Source: Lentzea tibetensis
GTDB lineage: Bacteria > Actinomycetota > Actinomycetes > Mycobacteriales > Pseudonocardiaceae
Reading direction: 5' to 3'
Length of the DNA: 64,000 bases
Assembly: GCF_007845675.1 (NCBI RefSeq)
Contig: NZ_VOBR01000003.1
Location: 1-64,000, forward strand
Made by a program: the position numbers and the translations under genes. Of the stretch, positions 1-10,757 are shown piece by piece (positions within the stretch are counted from its first letter, which is position 1; each line of letters starts with the position of its first letter). Below the pieces are notes generated by a model, which searched no databases, was not told the origin of the DNA, and was given only the letters and a program-made list of their open reading frames with translations.

Positions 1-116
1 AGGTCCTCGCTGATCACCTCACGGTCGCCACATCGAAAAGCCCCTGTCAAGGCGGAAAAGCTGCCTTGACAGGGGCTTTTCGATGTGGCAAGGCTGCGCC
101 TGATCAGCGAGGACCT
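1..116. repeat. Long hairpin cassette, copy 1
   Basis: A perfect 27-bp inverted repeat (27-53 with 63-89) surrounds a 9-nt loop (54-62, GGAAAAGCT). A second pair of 16-bp arms, 1-16 with 101-116, encloses it. A related cassette is at 21431-21545. Between the copies the stem differs at three base pairs, each compensated on the other arm, and the loop is inverted. I see no coding role. It may be a non-autonomous mobile palindrome or a strong bidirectional terminator. The window starts at its first base, so it may extend further left. Confidence 0.9.
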
Positions 117-375
117 CCCCACCCCCTGCCCTCCGGGAAAGTTTGTTCTGATCGTTCGGCTGCCGGTTTGTGCTCGGGGGCCGCGCCCGGTTGGCAGTGC
201 GGGGGTTGGGAGTGCGGCGGGCGCTCCTTTCTTTTGGTGCCTGCCGGTTTGGCTGGTGCTCGCTTGGTGCCTGCCGGTTTTCGATCGGCTCTCTTGGTAC
301 CTGCCGGTTTGATCGGTGCTCGCTTGGTTCGCGCCGGTTTCGGCGGTGCTCTCTTGGTATCTGCCGGTTCGGGGG
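117..375. repeat. Conserved flank plus 30-bp tandem repeats, copy 1
   Basis: Bases 117-234 are nearly identical to 21546-21664. They are followed by direct repeats of exact 30-bp period starting at 235, 265, 295, 325 and 355 (last one partial). Each unit begins with a TGGTRCCTGCCGGTTT-like core followed by a GGTGCTCGCT-like tail. All forward frames stay open here because the repeat is GC-rich and its length is a multiple of three, so the apparent proteins in this stretch are probably artefacts. Confidence 0.85.
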
Positions 376-830
376 AACCTCAGGGTTGCTCGGCGTGCTG
401 GCTTCGCTTCGCTCGCGGGGTCTCCGCCGCGCCGCAGAAGTGCTGGCTTTCGCACACCGGTTTCATGGCTGAGGCCGCTTCGCGGCCGGGGATTGTCGGT
501 GTTGGCTGCGAGCATGGATCGGGGGTTCTCACGCGCGGGGGACGCCTGCGTGAGCATGACCGCAACCCCAGGCCGCCACGCTGCTGCTGGTCGGGCTGGT
601 GCTCGCTACTCGCTTGCCGGATCGCTGGTGCTGGCTACGCACGTGCCGGTTGGCTGCTGCTCGCTACTTGCTCGCCGGTTTCGTGGATTGGCGCGGCAAA
701 TGGGCCGGAATTGTCGGAGGCGGCTGGAAGCATCGATTCGGGGGGTTCTCTGCGCAGGGGACGCCTGCGAGAGCCTGGCGCGCTGGCATCGCTTCGCGTG
801 CCGCTCGGCCCAGGGGTGTGGCGCAGGCCG
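376..830. repeat. Gene-free stretch with two diverged ~80-bp repeats
   Basis: No convincing gene. Two related blocks lie at about 487-560 and 700-775. Each runs from a GGCCGG..ATTGTCGG segment through a GGGGGTTCTC segment to the 13-mer GGGGACGCCTGCG (538-550 and 757-769). A near-identical 13-mer recurs in the hutU-amidohydrolase gap at 59396. Degenerate CTGGTGCTCGCT / GCCGGTTT pieces near 598-690 tie this stretch to the 30-bp repeats before it. Confidence 0.6.
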
Positions 831-1217
831 TCACATGCCGTCGGCGGGCTCCCAGAGCTCGATGCGGTTGCCTTCGGGGTCGACGCACCAGCCGAACCGG
901 CCGAACTCGGAGTCCTCCAGCTCGGGCAGCACCTCGACGCCGCGCGCCTTGAGCTTGGTGAGCAGCGCACGCAGGTCGTCCACGCGGAAGTTGAGCATGG
1001 CTCGTTGGCCGGGTTCGCCGAAGTACTCGGTGTCGTTCGCGAACAACGCCATCGTCGTGGTGCCGGGGTTGTCCTCGCTCATGTGGTCGACCCAGTGGAA
1101 GGTGACCGTGCCCTTGTCGCTCATCGGCACGCCGAGGTTCTCGCGGTACCAGGCCGCTAACCGTGCCGGGTCTCTGGAACGAAGGAAAATGCCCCCGATT
1201 CCAGTCACCTGCGCCAT
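831..1217 (-). CDS. VOC-family (glyoxalase/bleomycin-resistance fold) protein
   Basis: The 128-residue product has one VOC module: an N-terminal MAQVTGIGGIFLRSRDPARL strand-helix, an ALFANDTEYFG centre and the family-typical C-terminal DPEGNRIELWEP strand that supplies a metal-binding Glu. VOC proteins dimerise around a divalent metal and are lyases, dioxygenases or antibiotic-binding proteins. Nothing here fixes the substrate. The ATG at 1217 gives the usual family length; an in-frame ATG at 1229 is possible. It is divergent from pruA, with a palindrome between them. Confidence 0.85.
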   Translation of the reverse strand: MAQVTGIGGIFLRSRDPARLAAWYRENLGVPMSDKGTVTFHWVDHMSEDNPGTTTMALFANDTEYFGEPGQRAMLNFRVDDLRALLTKLKARGVEVLPELEDSEFGRFGWCVDPEGNRIELWEPADGM

Positions 1218-1225
1218 CCGACAGA

Positions 1226-1249
1226 CCATAGTGGCGCGTGCCACCATGG
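1226..1249. promoter_or_regulatory. Palindrome between VOC gene and pruA
   Basis: A 24-bp interrupted palindrome has arms CCAT-N-GTGGC and GCCAC-N-ATGG around a GCGT centre. It lies just before the pruA ATG (1254) and over the alternative VOC start. The position suits an operator controlling one or both divergent genes. The regulator is unknown. Confidence 0.45.
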
Positions 1250-1253
1250 GGGA

Positions 1254-2878
<1,625 letters not shown>

Positions 2879-2882
<4 letters not shown>

Positions 2883-3697
2883 GGCCACCGCGTCCAGTCG
2901 TCACTGATGTACCGGGCGTGCTCTGTCGGCTCGGCGAGCCCGCGGGCGGGAAGATTCTCGGTCTTTCGGAGGTCGGTGCCCTTGACCTCCATGAGACCGA
3001 TGAACCCGTCCATGTTCGCGCCGTCCAGCTTGGTCTCGTTCAGGACGGCGGACCACAGGTTCGCACCAGGGAACTGCGCACCCCACGCCACTGCTCGCTC
3101 CAGGTGCGCGCCGTTCAGGCACGCATGCTCGAAGACAGCGCCCTGGAGGTGGGCATCCTCGAAGCGGGTGCCGGTGAGGTTGGCCTTGCGGAAGTTCGCG
3201 TTGGGCAGATGCGCGTGCTGCAACTGCACACCCGGCAGGCTGGCTCCGGACAGGTCGAGCACAAGGCCGTTGTCGTGGGACACGTCGCGGCCGCCGATGA
3301 CGGCGACCGCGTCGAGGACATCCTTGTCCGGCTCCTTGTTCTGGTCGACCGGTAGGCCGTCTTCCCTCAGAACGGCTGGACTGCGTTTGCGGATGAACGC
3401 GGCGAGCGACTCCATGCCGGGCCGGTGCAGGCCTGGACGTTCGCGGGCGATCACCCCGAGCTTCTTGACCGCTTCGCCGCGCACGCCCAGATCCGGGTCA
3501 TCCAACTCGTCCAGCGCCTGCTCGTAGTCGCTGTCGGAGGCGACGGACCAGATGCCGGCCCCCGCAGCGGCGGCCAGTGCGACGCCGATGAAGGACAGTG
3601 CCGTTCGTCGCGACACGCCGCGGCGGATGTGGATGGTGTCGACGTGGTCGGTCTGGACGACGTACTCGGCGATTCCGGAGAACTGGTTCTCAGCCAT
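2879..3697 (-). CDS. Membrane-anchored pentapeptide-repeat protein
   Basis: The 272-residue product has a hydrophobic segment at about residues 32-50 (TALSFIGVALAAAAGAGIW) after a basic stretch, so it is probably an N-in membrane anchor. A short HEAT-like stretch follows (about 58-85, EQALDELDDPDLGVRGEAVK), then about 18 pentapeptide repeats of A(D/N)LXX type from about 145 to 235 (LSGASLPGVQL, ANFRKANLTGTRFEDAH). Pentapeptide repeats form a right-handed quadrilateral helix used for protein contacts. Some members mimic DNA against gyrase, but nothing here shows that role. The stop overlaps the pruA stop. Confidence 0.8.
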
Positions 3698-3755
3698 GGG
3701 CGATCCGCCATGAGATCTCTGCGCTGATCGGAAGAAGCGCAGAACCTAGCAGACC

Positions 3756-4496
3756 TCACAACAGCTCGGTCGCCTCGTGCCGCGGCCGCCACCCCGTTTC
3801 AGCGGTCAGCTTGTGCGTCACGACCCGCTGGGACCGTCCGAACACGAACGCGAACCTCGCGAACACCTGCGGCAGGTGCGGCCGCCGCATGTCGTGCTTG
3901 CGCACCGGGTCCGCGCCGACGTTGTAGACGCCGGGTGACGCGCCGAGTGCGGCCACCGCGGCAGCGGCGGCGTCCGCGGGGTGCACGGCCGACATCCAGC
4001 CGTTGCCGACGAACACCGGCGGCGGCGCGGCCGCGCCGCCCAGCAGCATCCCGATGCGCAGGAACACGCCACCGGGGTGCCGCAGCACGTTCTCCTGCGC
4101 CACGACGGACGACCGGGTCGGTCCGATGGCGTCGATCGGCGCCGTCTCGTCCAGCTCGGCGTCGCCGCCGTCGGCGTAGACGAACGAGATGCCCTCCTGC
4201 ACGACCACGCGCACGCCCGCCTGTTCCGCGGCGCGCGCCAGGACGGCGGTGCCCTCCGTGCGGATGCGGTCGTTGTCCGCCCAGCCGCTCGCGCGCAGCA
4301 TCTTCAGGCCGAGCGGGATGCGGGTCGCGAGGTTGATGACAGCCTCGTACCCGGTCAGCGCGCTGACCATCGCCTGCTCGTCGAACATGCTGGTGGTGTG
4401 CCGATCGAGCACACCGACCTCATGTCCCGCCGCGCGCAGCTGGGGCACGGCCTCTCGTCCGATGACACCGGTCGCACCGATCACGAAAACCTTCAT
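3756..4496 (-). CDS. NAD-dependent epimerase/dehydratase family protein
   Basis: The 246-residue short-chain dehydrogenase (extended, atypical type) starts with the Rossmann glycine motif GATGVIG (residues 7-13) and continues through a YEAVINLATRIP strand and a GISFVYADGG segment. The classical YxxxK catalytic pair is not evident, which fits the NAD(P)H-binding/NmrA-like branch rather than a sugar-nucleotide epimerase. Substrate unknown. The downstream neighbour on the same strand is the pentapeptide protein. Upstream lies a broken gene. Confidence 0.75.
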   Translation of the reverse strand: MKVFVIGATGVIGREAVPQLRAAGHEVGVLDRHTTSMFDEQAMVSALTGYEAVINLATRIPLGLKMLRASGWADNDRIRTEGTAVLARAAEQAGVRVVVQEGISFVYADGGDAELDETAPIDAIGPTRSSVVAQENVLRHPGGVFLRIGMLLGGAAAPPPVFVGNGWMSAVHPADAAAAAVAALGASPGVYNVGADPVRKHDMRRPHLPQVFARFAFVFGRSQRVVTHKLTAETGWRPRHEATELL

Positions 4497-4521
4497 GACC
4501 AGTGGACGAGACAGCGCGGAA

Positions 4522-4948
4522 CTACGTGACAGGCAGCCGCTTCAACATCTTCGGCAGCCACTCCTGCGCAAGCGGCTGGACGCGTTCCGCCGGTGCCTTC
4601 GCCCGCCGCACCGAGACGCTGAGCACGTGTTTCTCGGTCACCGCGGTGGTGGACATGCACCACAACTCCCGGTCGGCGGGCTCGCACGACGACCAGACCG
4701 AGTGGCCGTCGACGATCTCCTCCGACCCCTTCGGCTCCCGGAAGACCACGTCCTCGTACTTCCGGACGATTGTGCGGTCAGCACGCGCGTCACGCCGTCG
4801 TTTCGGCGAAGCCAGGCCGCGGGGAGGTTGGCGAGCACTCGGCACGCCAACTGATCCTGCGGGCTCAAACCGGCGTGGAGGCGAACGGGCCCGTACCCGC
4901 GAAGTCGTCGGGTTTGAGCAGCTGACAGGGCTCGACGACCACGCGCAA
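4522..4948 (-). pseudogene. Frameshifted small gene, DUF3558-like
   Basis: One protein appears split over three minus-strand frames, each with strong G/C third-position bias. Frame one runs from a TTG/GTG at about 4948/4942 to a TGA at 4865 (VVVEPCQLLKPDDFAGTGPF). The second runs from about 4868 to 4770 (DQLACRVLANLPAAWLRRND). The third runs to the TAG at 4522 (GHSVWSSCEPADRELWCMST, then HVLSVSVRRA). The EPCQLL start and later Cys-containing strands recall the actinobacterial DUF3558 lipoproteins. Each junction is a -1 shift, as expected from two single-base losses or sequencing errors. Confidence 0.5.
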
Positions 4949-5121
4949 GCGCGAAAGCGCGGCAGGGCAGCCCCCACCCGTCCCGGGGGGTGCGCCCCGC
5001 TCCAGTCTACCGGTAAATCCGCAGGTCAAGCGGCCGTTCGGCGATCTGTGGACAACTCGGCCACTGTGCACAACTCGCGATCTTGAGCCTGAGGATCTCG
5101 CCAGGCACCGCCCGCATCGCG

Positions 5122-6132
5122 TCAGTCCCCGTGGTCGTCGATACCCGCCCGCGACGCGAGGAGCCTGCGCAGCGACGCCAGCCTGCCCGGCGTCGACGTG
5201 GTCACCTCGTCCAGCATGCAGTCCGGGTCCTCCGGCGCGCCGAGGTGGCCGCAGCCCGGCGGGCACTCCTCGGCGGCCTCGGCGAAGTCCTGGAACGCCT
5301 TCACGATGTCGTCCGGCGTGATGTGCGCCAGCCCGAACGAACGGATGCCCGGCGTGTCGACGACCCAGCCGCCCGCAGGCAGCCGCAGCGCGACGGCCTG
5401 CGTGGACGTGTGCCGTCCCTTGCCGACGCCGCTGACCACGCCGACCGCGCGGTTGGCGTCCGGGACCAGCTTGTTGACCAGCGTGGACTTGCCGACGCCC
5501 GAGTGGCCGATGAACGCGGACACCCGGTTGGTCAGCGTCGCCTCCAGCTCGGACGGCGGCTCGTCGAAGCGCGTCACGACCACCCGCACGTCGAGCTCGG
5601 TGTAGAGCGCGAGCAGCTCGTCCGCCGACGCCAGGTCGGACTTCGTCAGGCACAGCAGCGGTTCCAGGCCGCCCGCGAACGCCGCGACCAGGCAGCGGTC
5701 GATGAAACCGGTGCGCGGCTGCGGGTCCGCGAGCGCGGTGACGATCACGAGCTGCGAGGCGTTCGCGACGACGACCCGCTCGAACGGGTCCGTGTCGTCG
5801 GCGGTGCGGCGCAGCACGGACGTGCGCTCCTCGACGCGCACGATCCTGGCCAGCGTGTCCGTCTGACCGGACACGTCGCCGACCAGGCCGACCTGGTCAC
5901 CGACGACGACCGGCGTGCGGCCCAGTTCACGGGCGCGCATCGCGGTGACGACGGCGCCGGTGTCCATCGCGCACGTCCAGCGGCCGCGGTCGACGCCGAT
6001 GACCATCCCGGTCTCGGCGTCGGCGTGCTCGGGGCGGCGCTTGCTGCGCGGCCTCGTGCCCTTGCCGGGGCGCACCCGGACGTCGGTCTCGTCGAGCTTG
6101 CGCCAGTCCCGCTTAGCCACTTCAGGCCTCAT
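5122..6132 (-). CDS. rsgA: Ribosome small subunit-dependent GTPase RsgA
   Basis: The 336-residue circularly permuted GTPase acts in late 30S maturation. An N-terminal OB-fold region ([18 protein letters not shown]) is followed by G4 (LTKSD), G1 (GHSGVGKST), G2 and G3 (DTPGIRSFG), the permuted order of the family. The C-terminal zinc knuckle is visible ([16 protein letters not shown]). The start ATG at 6132 overlaps the aroA stop in ATGA, so the two genes are probably translationally coupled. Confidence 0.95.
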   Translation of the reverse strand: MRPEVAKRDWRKLDETDVRVRPGKGTRPRSKRRPEHADAETGMVIGVDRGRWTCAMDTGAVVTAMRARELGRTPVVVGDQVGLVGDVSGQTDTLARIVRVEERTSVLRRTADDTDPFERVVVANASQLVIVTALADPQPRTGFIDRCLVAAFAGGLEPLLCLTKSDLASADELLALYTELDVRVVVTRFDEPPSELEATLTNRVSAFIGHSGVGKSTLVNKLVPDANRAVGVVSGVGKGRHTSTQAVALRLPAGGWVVDTPGIRSFGLAHITPDDIVKAFQDFAEAAEECPPGCGHLGAPEDPDCMLDEVTTSTPGRLASLRRLLASRAGIDDHGD

Positions 6133-7397
6133 CCATCCTTTTTGGCAAGCATCCGCGTCCACATCCCAGGGAAATCCGGAATCGTCTTGGTGGTGCTGCC
6201 GATGTCGTCGACCGAGACGCCAGGCACCACCAGGCCGATGATGGCACCGGCGGTCGCCATGCGGTGGTCCGCGTAGGCCTTCCACACGCCGCTCGTGAGC
6301 GGCTTCGGGTCGATGGTCAGGCCGTCCTCGGTCTCCGTCGCCGCGCCGCCGAGCCCGTTGATCTCGTTCACCAGCGCGGCGATGCGGTCCGTCTCGTGGC
6401 CGCGGATGTGCGCGACACCGCGGATGCGCGACGGCCCGTCCGCCAGCGCGGCCAGCGCGCACACGGTCGGCGTCAGCTCGCTCTCGTCGTGCAGGTCGAT
6501 GTCCACACCGGACAGTCGATCCGGGCCGCGCACAGTCAGTCCGTTGGAGGACAACGTGACCGTGCAACCCATGCGTTCGAGGATCGTGCGCACGGCGTCG
6601 CCTGCCTGCGTCGTGTGCGACGGCCAGCCGGGGATCGTGACCTCGCCGCCGGTGATCGCGGCCGCCGCCAGGAACACCGTCGCGTTCGACAGGTCCGGCT
6701 CGACGTGCCACTCGCGCCCGGCGATCGGGCCGGGCAGCACGCGCCAGACGTCCTGCTCCGTCTCGACGGTGACGCCCGCGGACCGCAGCACGTCGACCGT
6801 CATGTCGATGTGCGGCAAGGAAGGCACGGGCTTGCCGACGTGGCGCACCGTCACGCCGTCGTCGTACCGCGCGCCGGACAGCAGCAGCCCGGACACGAAC
6901 TGCGACGAGCCGGACGCGTCGATCGTGACCTCGCCGCCGGGCAGCGATCCCTTGCCGTGCAACGTGAACGGCAGCGCGTCGCCGGTGACGTCCGCGCCGA
7001 GCCCGCGCAGCGCGCCGAGCACCGTGCTCATCGGACGCGCGCGCGCGTGCGGGTCGCCGTCGAACCGGATCTCGCCGTCCGCCAGCGCCGCGGCGGGCGG
7101 CAGGAAGCGCATGACCGTGCCCGCGAGGCCGCAGTCGACGTCGACCGGTCCGCGCAGCGCGCCGGGACGCACCAGCCAGCTGCCGTCCGGCCCGTCGGCG
7201 ATCTCGGCGCCGAGACTCGCCAGCGCCTCCGCCATGAGCACCGTGTCGCGACTGCGCAGCGGGGCGTGCACCGTGGACGGTTCGTCGGCGAGCGCCGCCA
7301 GCACCAACACCCGGTTGGTGATCGACTTGGAGCCGGGCACGGGTACCGTCGCGCGGACAGGACCGGGCGCGCTGGGGGCGGACCACTGCGAAGTCAT
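6129..7397 (-). CDS. aroA: 3-phosphoshikimate 1-carboxyvinyltransferase (EPSP synthase)
   Basis: This shikimate-pathway enzyme joins shikimate-3-phosphate and PEP. The 422-residue product is normal length and has the N-terminal [17 protein letters not shown] motif (phosphate and PEP binding), the [12 protein letters not shown] segment and the late HDLxE-like region [20 protein letters not shown]. It is first in an aroA-rsgA unit, an arrangement common in actinobacteria. It is divergent from the SRAP gene, with 86 bp between the starts. Confidence 0.96.
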   Translation of the reverse strand: MTSQWSAPSAPGPVRATVPVPGSKSITNRVLVLAALADEPSTVHAPLRSRDTVLMAEALASLGAEIADGPDGSWLVRPGALRGPVDVDCGLAGTVMRFLPPAAALADGEIRFDGDPHARARPMSTVLGALRGLGADVTGDALPFTLHGKGSLPGGEVTIDASGSSQFVSGLLLSGARYDDGVTVRHVGKPVPSLPHIDMTVDVLRSAGVTVETEQDVWRVLPGPIAGREWHVEPDLSNATVFLAAAAITGGEVTIPGWPSHTTQAGDAVRTILERMGCTVTLSSNGLTVRGPDRLSGVDIDLHDESELTPTVCALAALADGPSRIRGVAHIRGHETDRIAALVNEINGLGGAATETEDGLTIDPKPLTSGVWKAYADHRMATAGAIIGLVVPGVSVDDIGSTTKTIPDFPGMWTRMLAKKDG

Positions 7398-7483
7398 GCC
7401 CCGAATGATCCCGCATCGACCGTAGGGCGGCTCGCACCGGCCTTGATGACGTGCGACGATGACTGCTTCGGAGGTGATCGGAC

Positions 7484-8215
7484 TTGTGCGGTAGGTACGC
7501 CTCCACCAAGGACCCGGCCTTGCTCGCTGCCGAGTTCGACGCGGTGGACGGGACCGGCGAGGAAGCGCCGGGAGCCGACTACAACATCGCTCCCACCAAG
7601 CACGTTCTCGCGGTGGTCGAACGCAAACCGGCGGAAGAAGACGACGTCGAGCGCAGCATCCGCGTGATGCGCTGGGGCCTCGTCCCGCACTGGGCGAAGG
7701 ACCTCTCGGGCGCCGCCAAGATGATCAACGCCCGCTCCGAGAGCGTGCTGGAGAAGCCCGCGTACAAGCAGTCCGCGATGAAGCGGCGCTGCATCCTGCC
7801 CGCCGACGGCTGGTACGAATGGCAGCCGGGCGAGGGGCGCAAGCAGCCGTACTTCATCACCCTCGGCGACGGTGCCACGCTCGCCATGGCGGGCATCTGG
7901 TCGGTGTGGTGGAAGGACGACCAGCCGACCATCACGTGCGCCGTGCTGACGACCGACGCGATCGGCGCGATGACCGAGGTCCACCACCGCATGCCGCTCC
8001 TGCTGCCGCAGGACCGCTGGTCGGCGTGGCTGGACCCGACGTCGCAGGACCCGTCCGCGTTGCTGGCCTCGGAGCCGTCGCTGGTCGACGCGCTCGAGCT
8101 GCGGCCGGTGTCGACCGACGTGAACAGCGTCAAGAACAACAAGCCGTCGCTGATGGAGCGCGTCGGGCTCGCGGAGGACGAGAAACCCGCGCCGACGCTG
8201 TTCGAGCTGTCGTGA
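7484..8215 (+). CDS. SRAP-domain abasic-site DNA-protein crosslinking protein (YedK/HMCES type)
   Basis: The 243-residue product begins MCGRY. Cys2, exposed after Met removal, is the nucleophile that forms a thiazolidine link to abasic sites in single-stranded DNA. The family signatures [38 protein letters not shown] and TTDA...HHRMPLLL are all present in order. The TTG start was chosen because it places Cys at position 2; a GGAGGTGAT ribosome site precedes it. It overlaps the next gene in GTGA. Confidence 0.93.
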   Translation: MCGRYASTKDPALLAAEFDAVDGTGEEAPGADYNIAPTKHVLAVVERKPAEEDDVERSIRVMRWGLVPHWAKDLSGAAKMINARSESVLEKPAYKQSAMKRRCILPADGWYEWQPGEGRKQPYFITLGDGATLAMAGIWSVWWKDDQPTITCAVLTTDAIGAMTEVHHRMPLLLPQDRWSAWLDPTSQDPSALLASEPSLVDALELRPVSTDVNSVKNNKPSLMERVGLAEDEKPAPTLFELS

Positions 8216-8823
8216 CGTCCATCCTGGTCGAGACGCCGCACGGCCCCGCGCGGGCCGCGCTGCACTGCGCCCACGAGCCGCGCGCCGCACTCCTGCTGGG
8301 CCACGGCGCCGGCGGTGGCGTCGAAGCACCCGACCTGGTGGCGGCCTGCCACGCCGCCAACGCCGTCGGAGTGCACGTGGCGCTGGTCGAGCAGCCGTAC
8401 CGCGTCGCCGGACGGCGTGCACCCGCTCCCGCCGCCCAGCTCGACGCCGCCTGGCTGGCCGTCGTCGACGACCTCGGCGAACGGTGGTTCGACGGGTTGC
8501 CGCTCGTGTTCGGCGGCCGGTCGTCCGGGGCTCGGGTGGCGTGCCGGACCGCCTCCGAGGGACAGGCCGTCGCGGTGTTGTGCCTGGCCTTTCCCGTGCA
8601 CCCTCCCGGCAAGCCGGAGAAGTCGCGGATGCCCGAGCTGGACGGGGTCGAGGTCGCGACGCTGGTGGTGCAGGGGGAGACCGACCCGTTCGGTCGGCCC
8701 TCGCCCGCTCATCACCGTGAGCTCGTGCTGCTCAAGGGTGACCACTCGTTGAAGGCGTCGATCGACGACGTCGGGCGGGCGGTCGGGGAGTGGCTGGACC
8801 GCGTCCTGCGCCCCCTCGACTGA
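8212..8823 (+). CDS. Alpha/beta-hydrolase family protein (Tex30/KANL3-like)
   Basis: The 203-residue product begins at a GTG overlapping the SRAP gene stop. It has the oxyanion-loop motif LLLGHGAGGG, the nucleophile elbow GGRSSGARVA (Ser in GxSxG) and a late His in LKGDHSLK, the expected order of the triad. The nearest described group is the KANL3/Tex30 dienelactone-hydrolase-like family, whose substrate is unknown. Translational coupling to the SRAP gene suggests co-expression, but a shared function is not evident. Confidence 0.8.
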   Translation: MTSILVETPHGPARAALHCAHEPRAALLLGHGAGGGVEAPDLVAACHAANAVGVHVALVEQPYRVAGRRAPAPAAQLDAAWLAVVDDLGERWFDGLPLVFGGRSSGARVACRTASEGQAVAVLCLAFPVHPPGKPEKSRMPELDGVEVATLVVQGETDPFGRPSPAHHRELVLLKGDHSLKASIDDVGRAVGEWLDRVLRPLD

Positions 8824-8918
8824 GGCCTGCGTGGCTCAGATCACAAATTTTGATCCGACATCTGGCCGGTTCTCACGCCTAGAAGGTAGAAGCACTTCTG
8901 CGTGAGAAGGACAGAACG

Positions 8919-9983
8919 ATGATGACCTCGTGTGGTTGGCCGCCGTCCCTCGTGGACGACCCGCTGCCGAACGCCACCGCGACCTGGCTGGTGCGGACGG
9001 GTTTCGCCGGTGCCGCGCACTTCGCCGACGACCACGTCCCTGTGGGAGTTGGTCTTTTCCAGCCGTACCAGCCGGCATGGCGCCGCAACCGCGACCACGT
9101 GCGTGGAGCTGTGCGCTACACGCTGGCGGACTTGCCGAGCACCGTCCGGTTGAGCGGCTGGTTCGCGTCGAACGATCGCACCTTGCGCGTCTACGCAGAT
9201 GGATGGTCCGCGGGAAAGGCCGATCTGTTCGACTGGTTGTTGAGGCCGTCGATAGCTCAGCCAAGGCGCCCATGGCGTCACGTCTACGCCAGGTGGCACT
9301 CGTTCGCAGTTGACCCTGATGAAGCGGGCGACGCTGTCGGCGACCTCATCCGGCACTGGCTTCGACTGCGCGATGCACCTGCCTCGCTCGCGTGGGACCA
9401 GCCGGCAGCGCAGGTGGCCGTCCGGGCCGCACGAGGTGCGGCCTGTCAGGCGTTGACGGTCCGGAGCCGGATCGTGAAGGGACCGGACTCGGCTGAGACC
9501 CAGAAGGCCGTGGCGGAGTTCGTAGGTGACCTCGGCATGCAGCCCACCCGGCTCGCTGTGCAGACCATGAAGCACGTCCTGCTCACCATGCCTCTCGGTG
9601 ACCTGCCGGACGACGGGGAGTTCGAGCGGCGGCGCAAGGCGGAGGCCAGAGTCCAGTCTCGCGCGTGGCGCCCTCTCGCCGAGACCTGGGCTGACACCGC
9701 CGGATCCACCGAATCGCCCGAAGACCTCGTGGTCGAGCAGTTGACCGCTTTCGCCGCCGATCTCAAGAACTGCACGTGGGACCCCAGGATCACGTCGGTC
9801 CTGTCGTTCCTCAGCATCGAGGACCGGGTCGTCGTGCTGGCGAAGGCCCACTACTCGCTCACCTGGGAAGAGGCCGCGGTCGCGTGCGGCCGTGACGCCC
9901 GCGACGGCGTGCGGATCAAGCACAAGGTCAACGAGCGCAAGCACCAGGTCCTCGCGCGCCAGGCCGCCCGCACCGTCGCCTAG
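8919..9983 (+). CDS. Uncharacterised 354-aa protein with sigma-region-4-like C-terminus
   Basis: I do not recognise the family. Residues 1-150 are Trp-rich and look like a compact enzyme- or ligand-binding fold (YTLADLPSTVRLSGWF, RVYADGW). Residues 155-280 are helical and charged. Residues 285-350 (VLSFLSIEDRVVVLAKAHYS, then LTWEEAAVACGRD) resemble the helix-turn-helix of sigma-70 region 4. A GAAGGA ribosome site precedes the ATG pair at 8919; the second ATG is also possible. A near-palindrome GATCACAAATTTTGATC lies upstream at 8839-8855. A 57-aa membrane-protein gene follows after 15 bp. Confidence 0.7.
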   Translation: MMTSCGWPPSLVDDPLPNATATWLVRTGFAGAAHFADDHVPVGVGLFQPYQPAWRRNRDHVRGAVRYTLADLPSTVRLSGWFASNDRTLRVYADGWSAGKADLFDWLLRPSIAQPRRPWRHVYARWHSFAVDPDEAGDAVGDLIRHWLRLRDAPASLAWDQPAAQVAVRAARGAACQALTVRSRIVKGPDSAETQKAVAEFVGDLGMQPTRLAVQTMKHVLLTMPLGDLPDDGEFERRRKAEARVQSRAWRPLAETWADTAGSTESPEDLVVEQLTAFAADLKNCTWDPRITSVLSFLSIEDRVVVLAKAHYSLTWEEAAVACGRDARDGVRIKHKVNERKHQVLARQAARTVA

Positions 9984-9998
9984 GCAGAGGAGGGCTTC

Positions 9999-10172
9999 GT
10001 GTCCAAGAAATCCGCCGGAGAGCAGCCGCTCCTCAGCCTGCGTGCCTTCGTGCTGCTGGGAGCGGCGGCGGGCGTCGCTGTCCTCATCTACCTCAAGCCC
10101 GCGATCGGCCTGGCCGTCGTCGGCGGCATCACCGTGCTCGGCGTGCTCCGATACGTCATCGGCCGCGACTAA
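9999..10172 (+). CDS. Small two-helix membrane protein (57 aa)
   Basis: The frame begins GTG TCC AAG AAA and ends at TAA 10170-10172. AGAGGAGG stands before the GTG. The product has a basic, polar N-terminus (MSKKSAGEQPLL), one hydrophobic helix (AFVLLGAAAGVAVLIYL) and a second (AIGLAVVGGITVLGVL), ending in RYVIGRD. It probably forms a transcription unit with the gene 15 bp upstream. Function unknown. Its last bases overlap the convergent ybaK-like gene. Confidence 0.75.
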   Translation: MSKKSAGEQPLLSLRAFVLLGAAAGVAVLIYLKPAIGLAVVGGITVLGVLRYVIGRD

Positions 10173-10645
10173 GCGCTGATCGGGGCCACCACGGCACCGG
10201 TGAGCCTGATCAGGTCATCGGGCGCGATCTCCACCTCGAGCCCCCGCCGCCCAGCACTGCAGAAGACGGTCTCAAACCCAACAACAGAAGCGTCGATCAC
10301 CACGGGCAACCGCTTCTTCTGCCCCAACGGCGAGATCCCGCCCGCGACGTACCCGGTGGCCCGCTCAGCGGCCGCGACCTCGGCCATCCGCGCCTTCTTG
10401 CCCTTCAACGCGGCAGCGAGTCCTTTGAGGTCCAGGTGCCCGGTGACCGGCACCACCCCCACGGCGAGCTTCCCGTCCACTTCGGCCACCAGCGTCTTGA
10501 ACACGCGCCCAGGCACGAGCCCCAGAGCCTCGACGGCCTCGTGGCCGTACGACTCGTGCCGAGGGTCGTGCGAGTAGGAGTGCAAGGTGTGCGCCACGCG
10601 CTGCTTCTCCAGCAGAGCTGTGGCGGGCGTCCCACGTCCGGCCAT
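10169..10645 (-). CDS. ybaK: Cys-tRNA(Pro)/Cys-tRNA(Cys) deacylase, YbaK/EbsC type
   Basis: The 158-residue YbaK domain hydrolyses mischarged Cys-tRNA(Pro). Typical features are the N-terminal [18 protein letters not shown] segment, the conserved Lys of VFKTLV, the [20 protein letters not shown] helix and the [17 protein letters not shown] motif. The start ATG at 10645 is 5 bp from the -35 element of the divergent sigR promoter, so the two genes share a very short control region. Confidence 0.93.
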   Translation of the reverse strand: MAGRGTPATALLEKQRVAHTLHSYSHDPRHESYGHEAVEALGLVPGRVFKTLVAEVDGKLAVGVVPVTGHLDLKGLAAALKGKKARMAEVAAAERATGYVAGGISPLGQKKRLPVVIDASVVGFETVFCSAGRRGLEVEIAPDDLIRLTGAVVAPISA

Positions 10646-10649
10646 GGTG

Positions 10650-10675
10650 GGAATTCCTACCAGCCCCGAGAAGTT
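10650..10675 (+). promoter_or_regulatory. SigR-type promoter (GGAAT-N18-GTT)
   Basis: GGAAT (10650-10654) and GTT (10673-10675) are separated by exactly 18 bases, matching the thiol-stress SigR consensus. It faces sigR, whose GTG start is about 83 bp downstream. SigR autoregulation through such a promoter is well described in Streptomyces, so positive autoregulation is likely here. Confidence 0.85.
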
Positions 10676-10757
10676 GAAACCGCACGTGGTGACAACGTTG
10701 CTCGAGCGCCCCCGCGTATCCTCGGTGCCGACCCTGACCCGGCGGGAAAGGAGCGCG

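Noticed and set aside
235-372. CRISPR array
   Set aside because: The 30-bp units abut directly without spacers, and no cas genes are present.
66-1160. Long forward open frame with LVPAG-type repeats across the left island
   Set aside because: It arises from the 30-bp repeat, whose period is a multiple of three; other frames are open too and it runs antisense through the well-supported VOC gene.
5122-7509. 795-residue reverse open frame joining rsgA with upstream sequence
   Set aside because: The upstream part is an out-of-frame reading of aroA; the true rsgA start is at 6132 in ATGA overlap with aroA.
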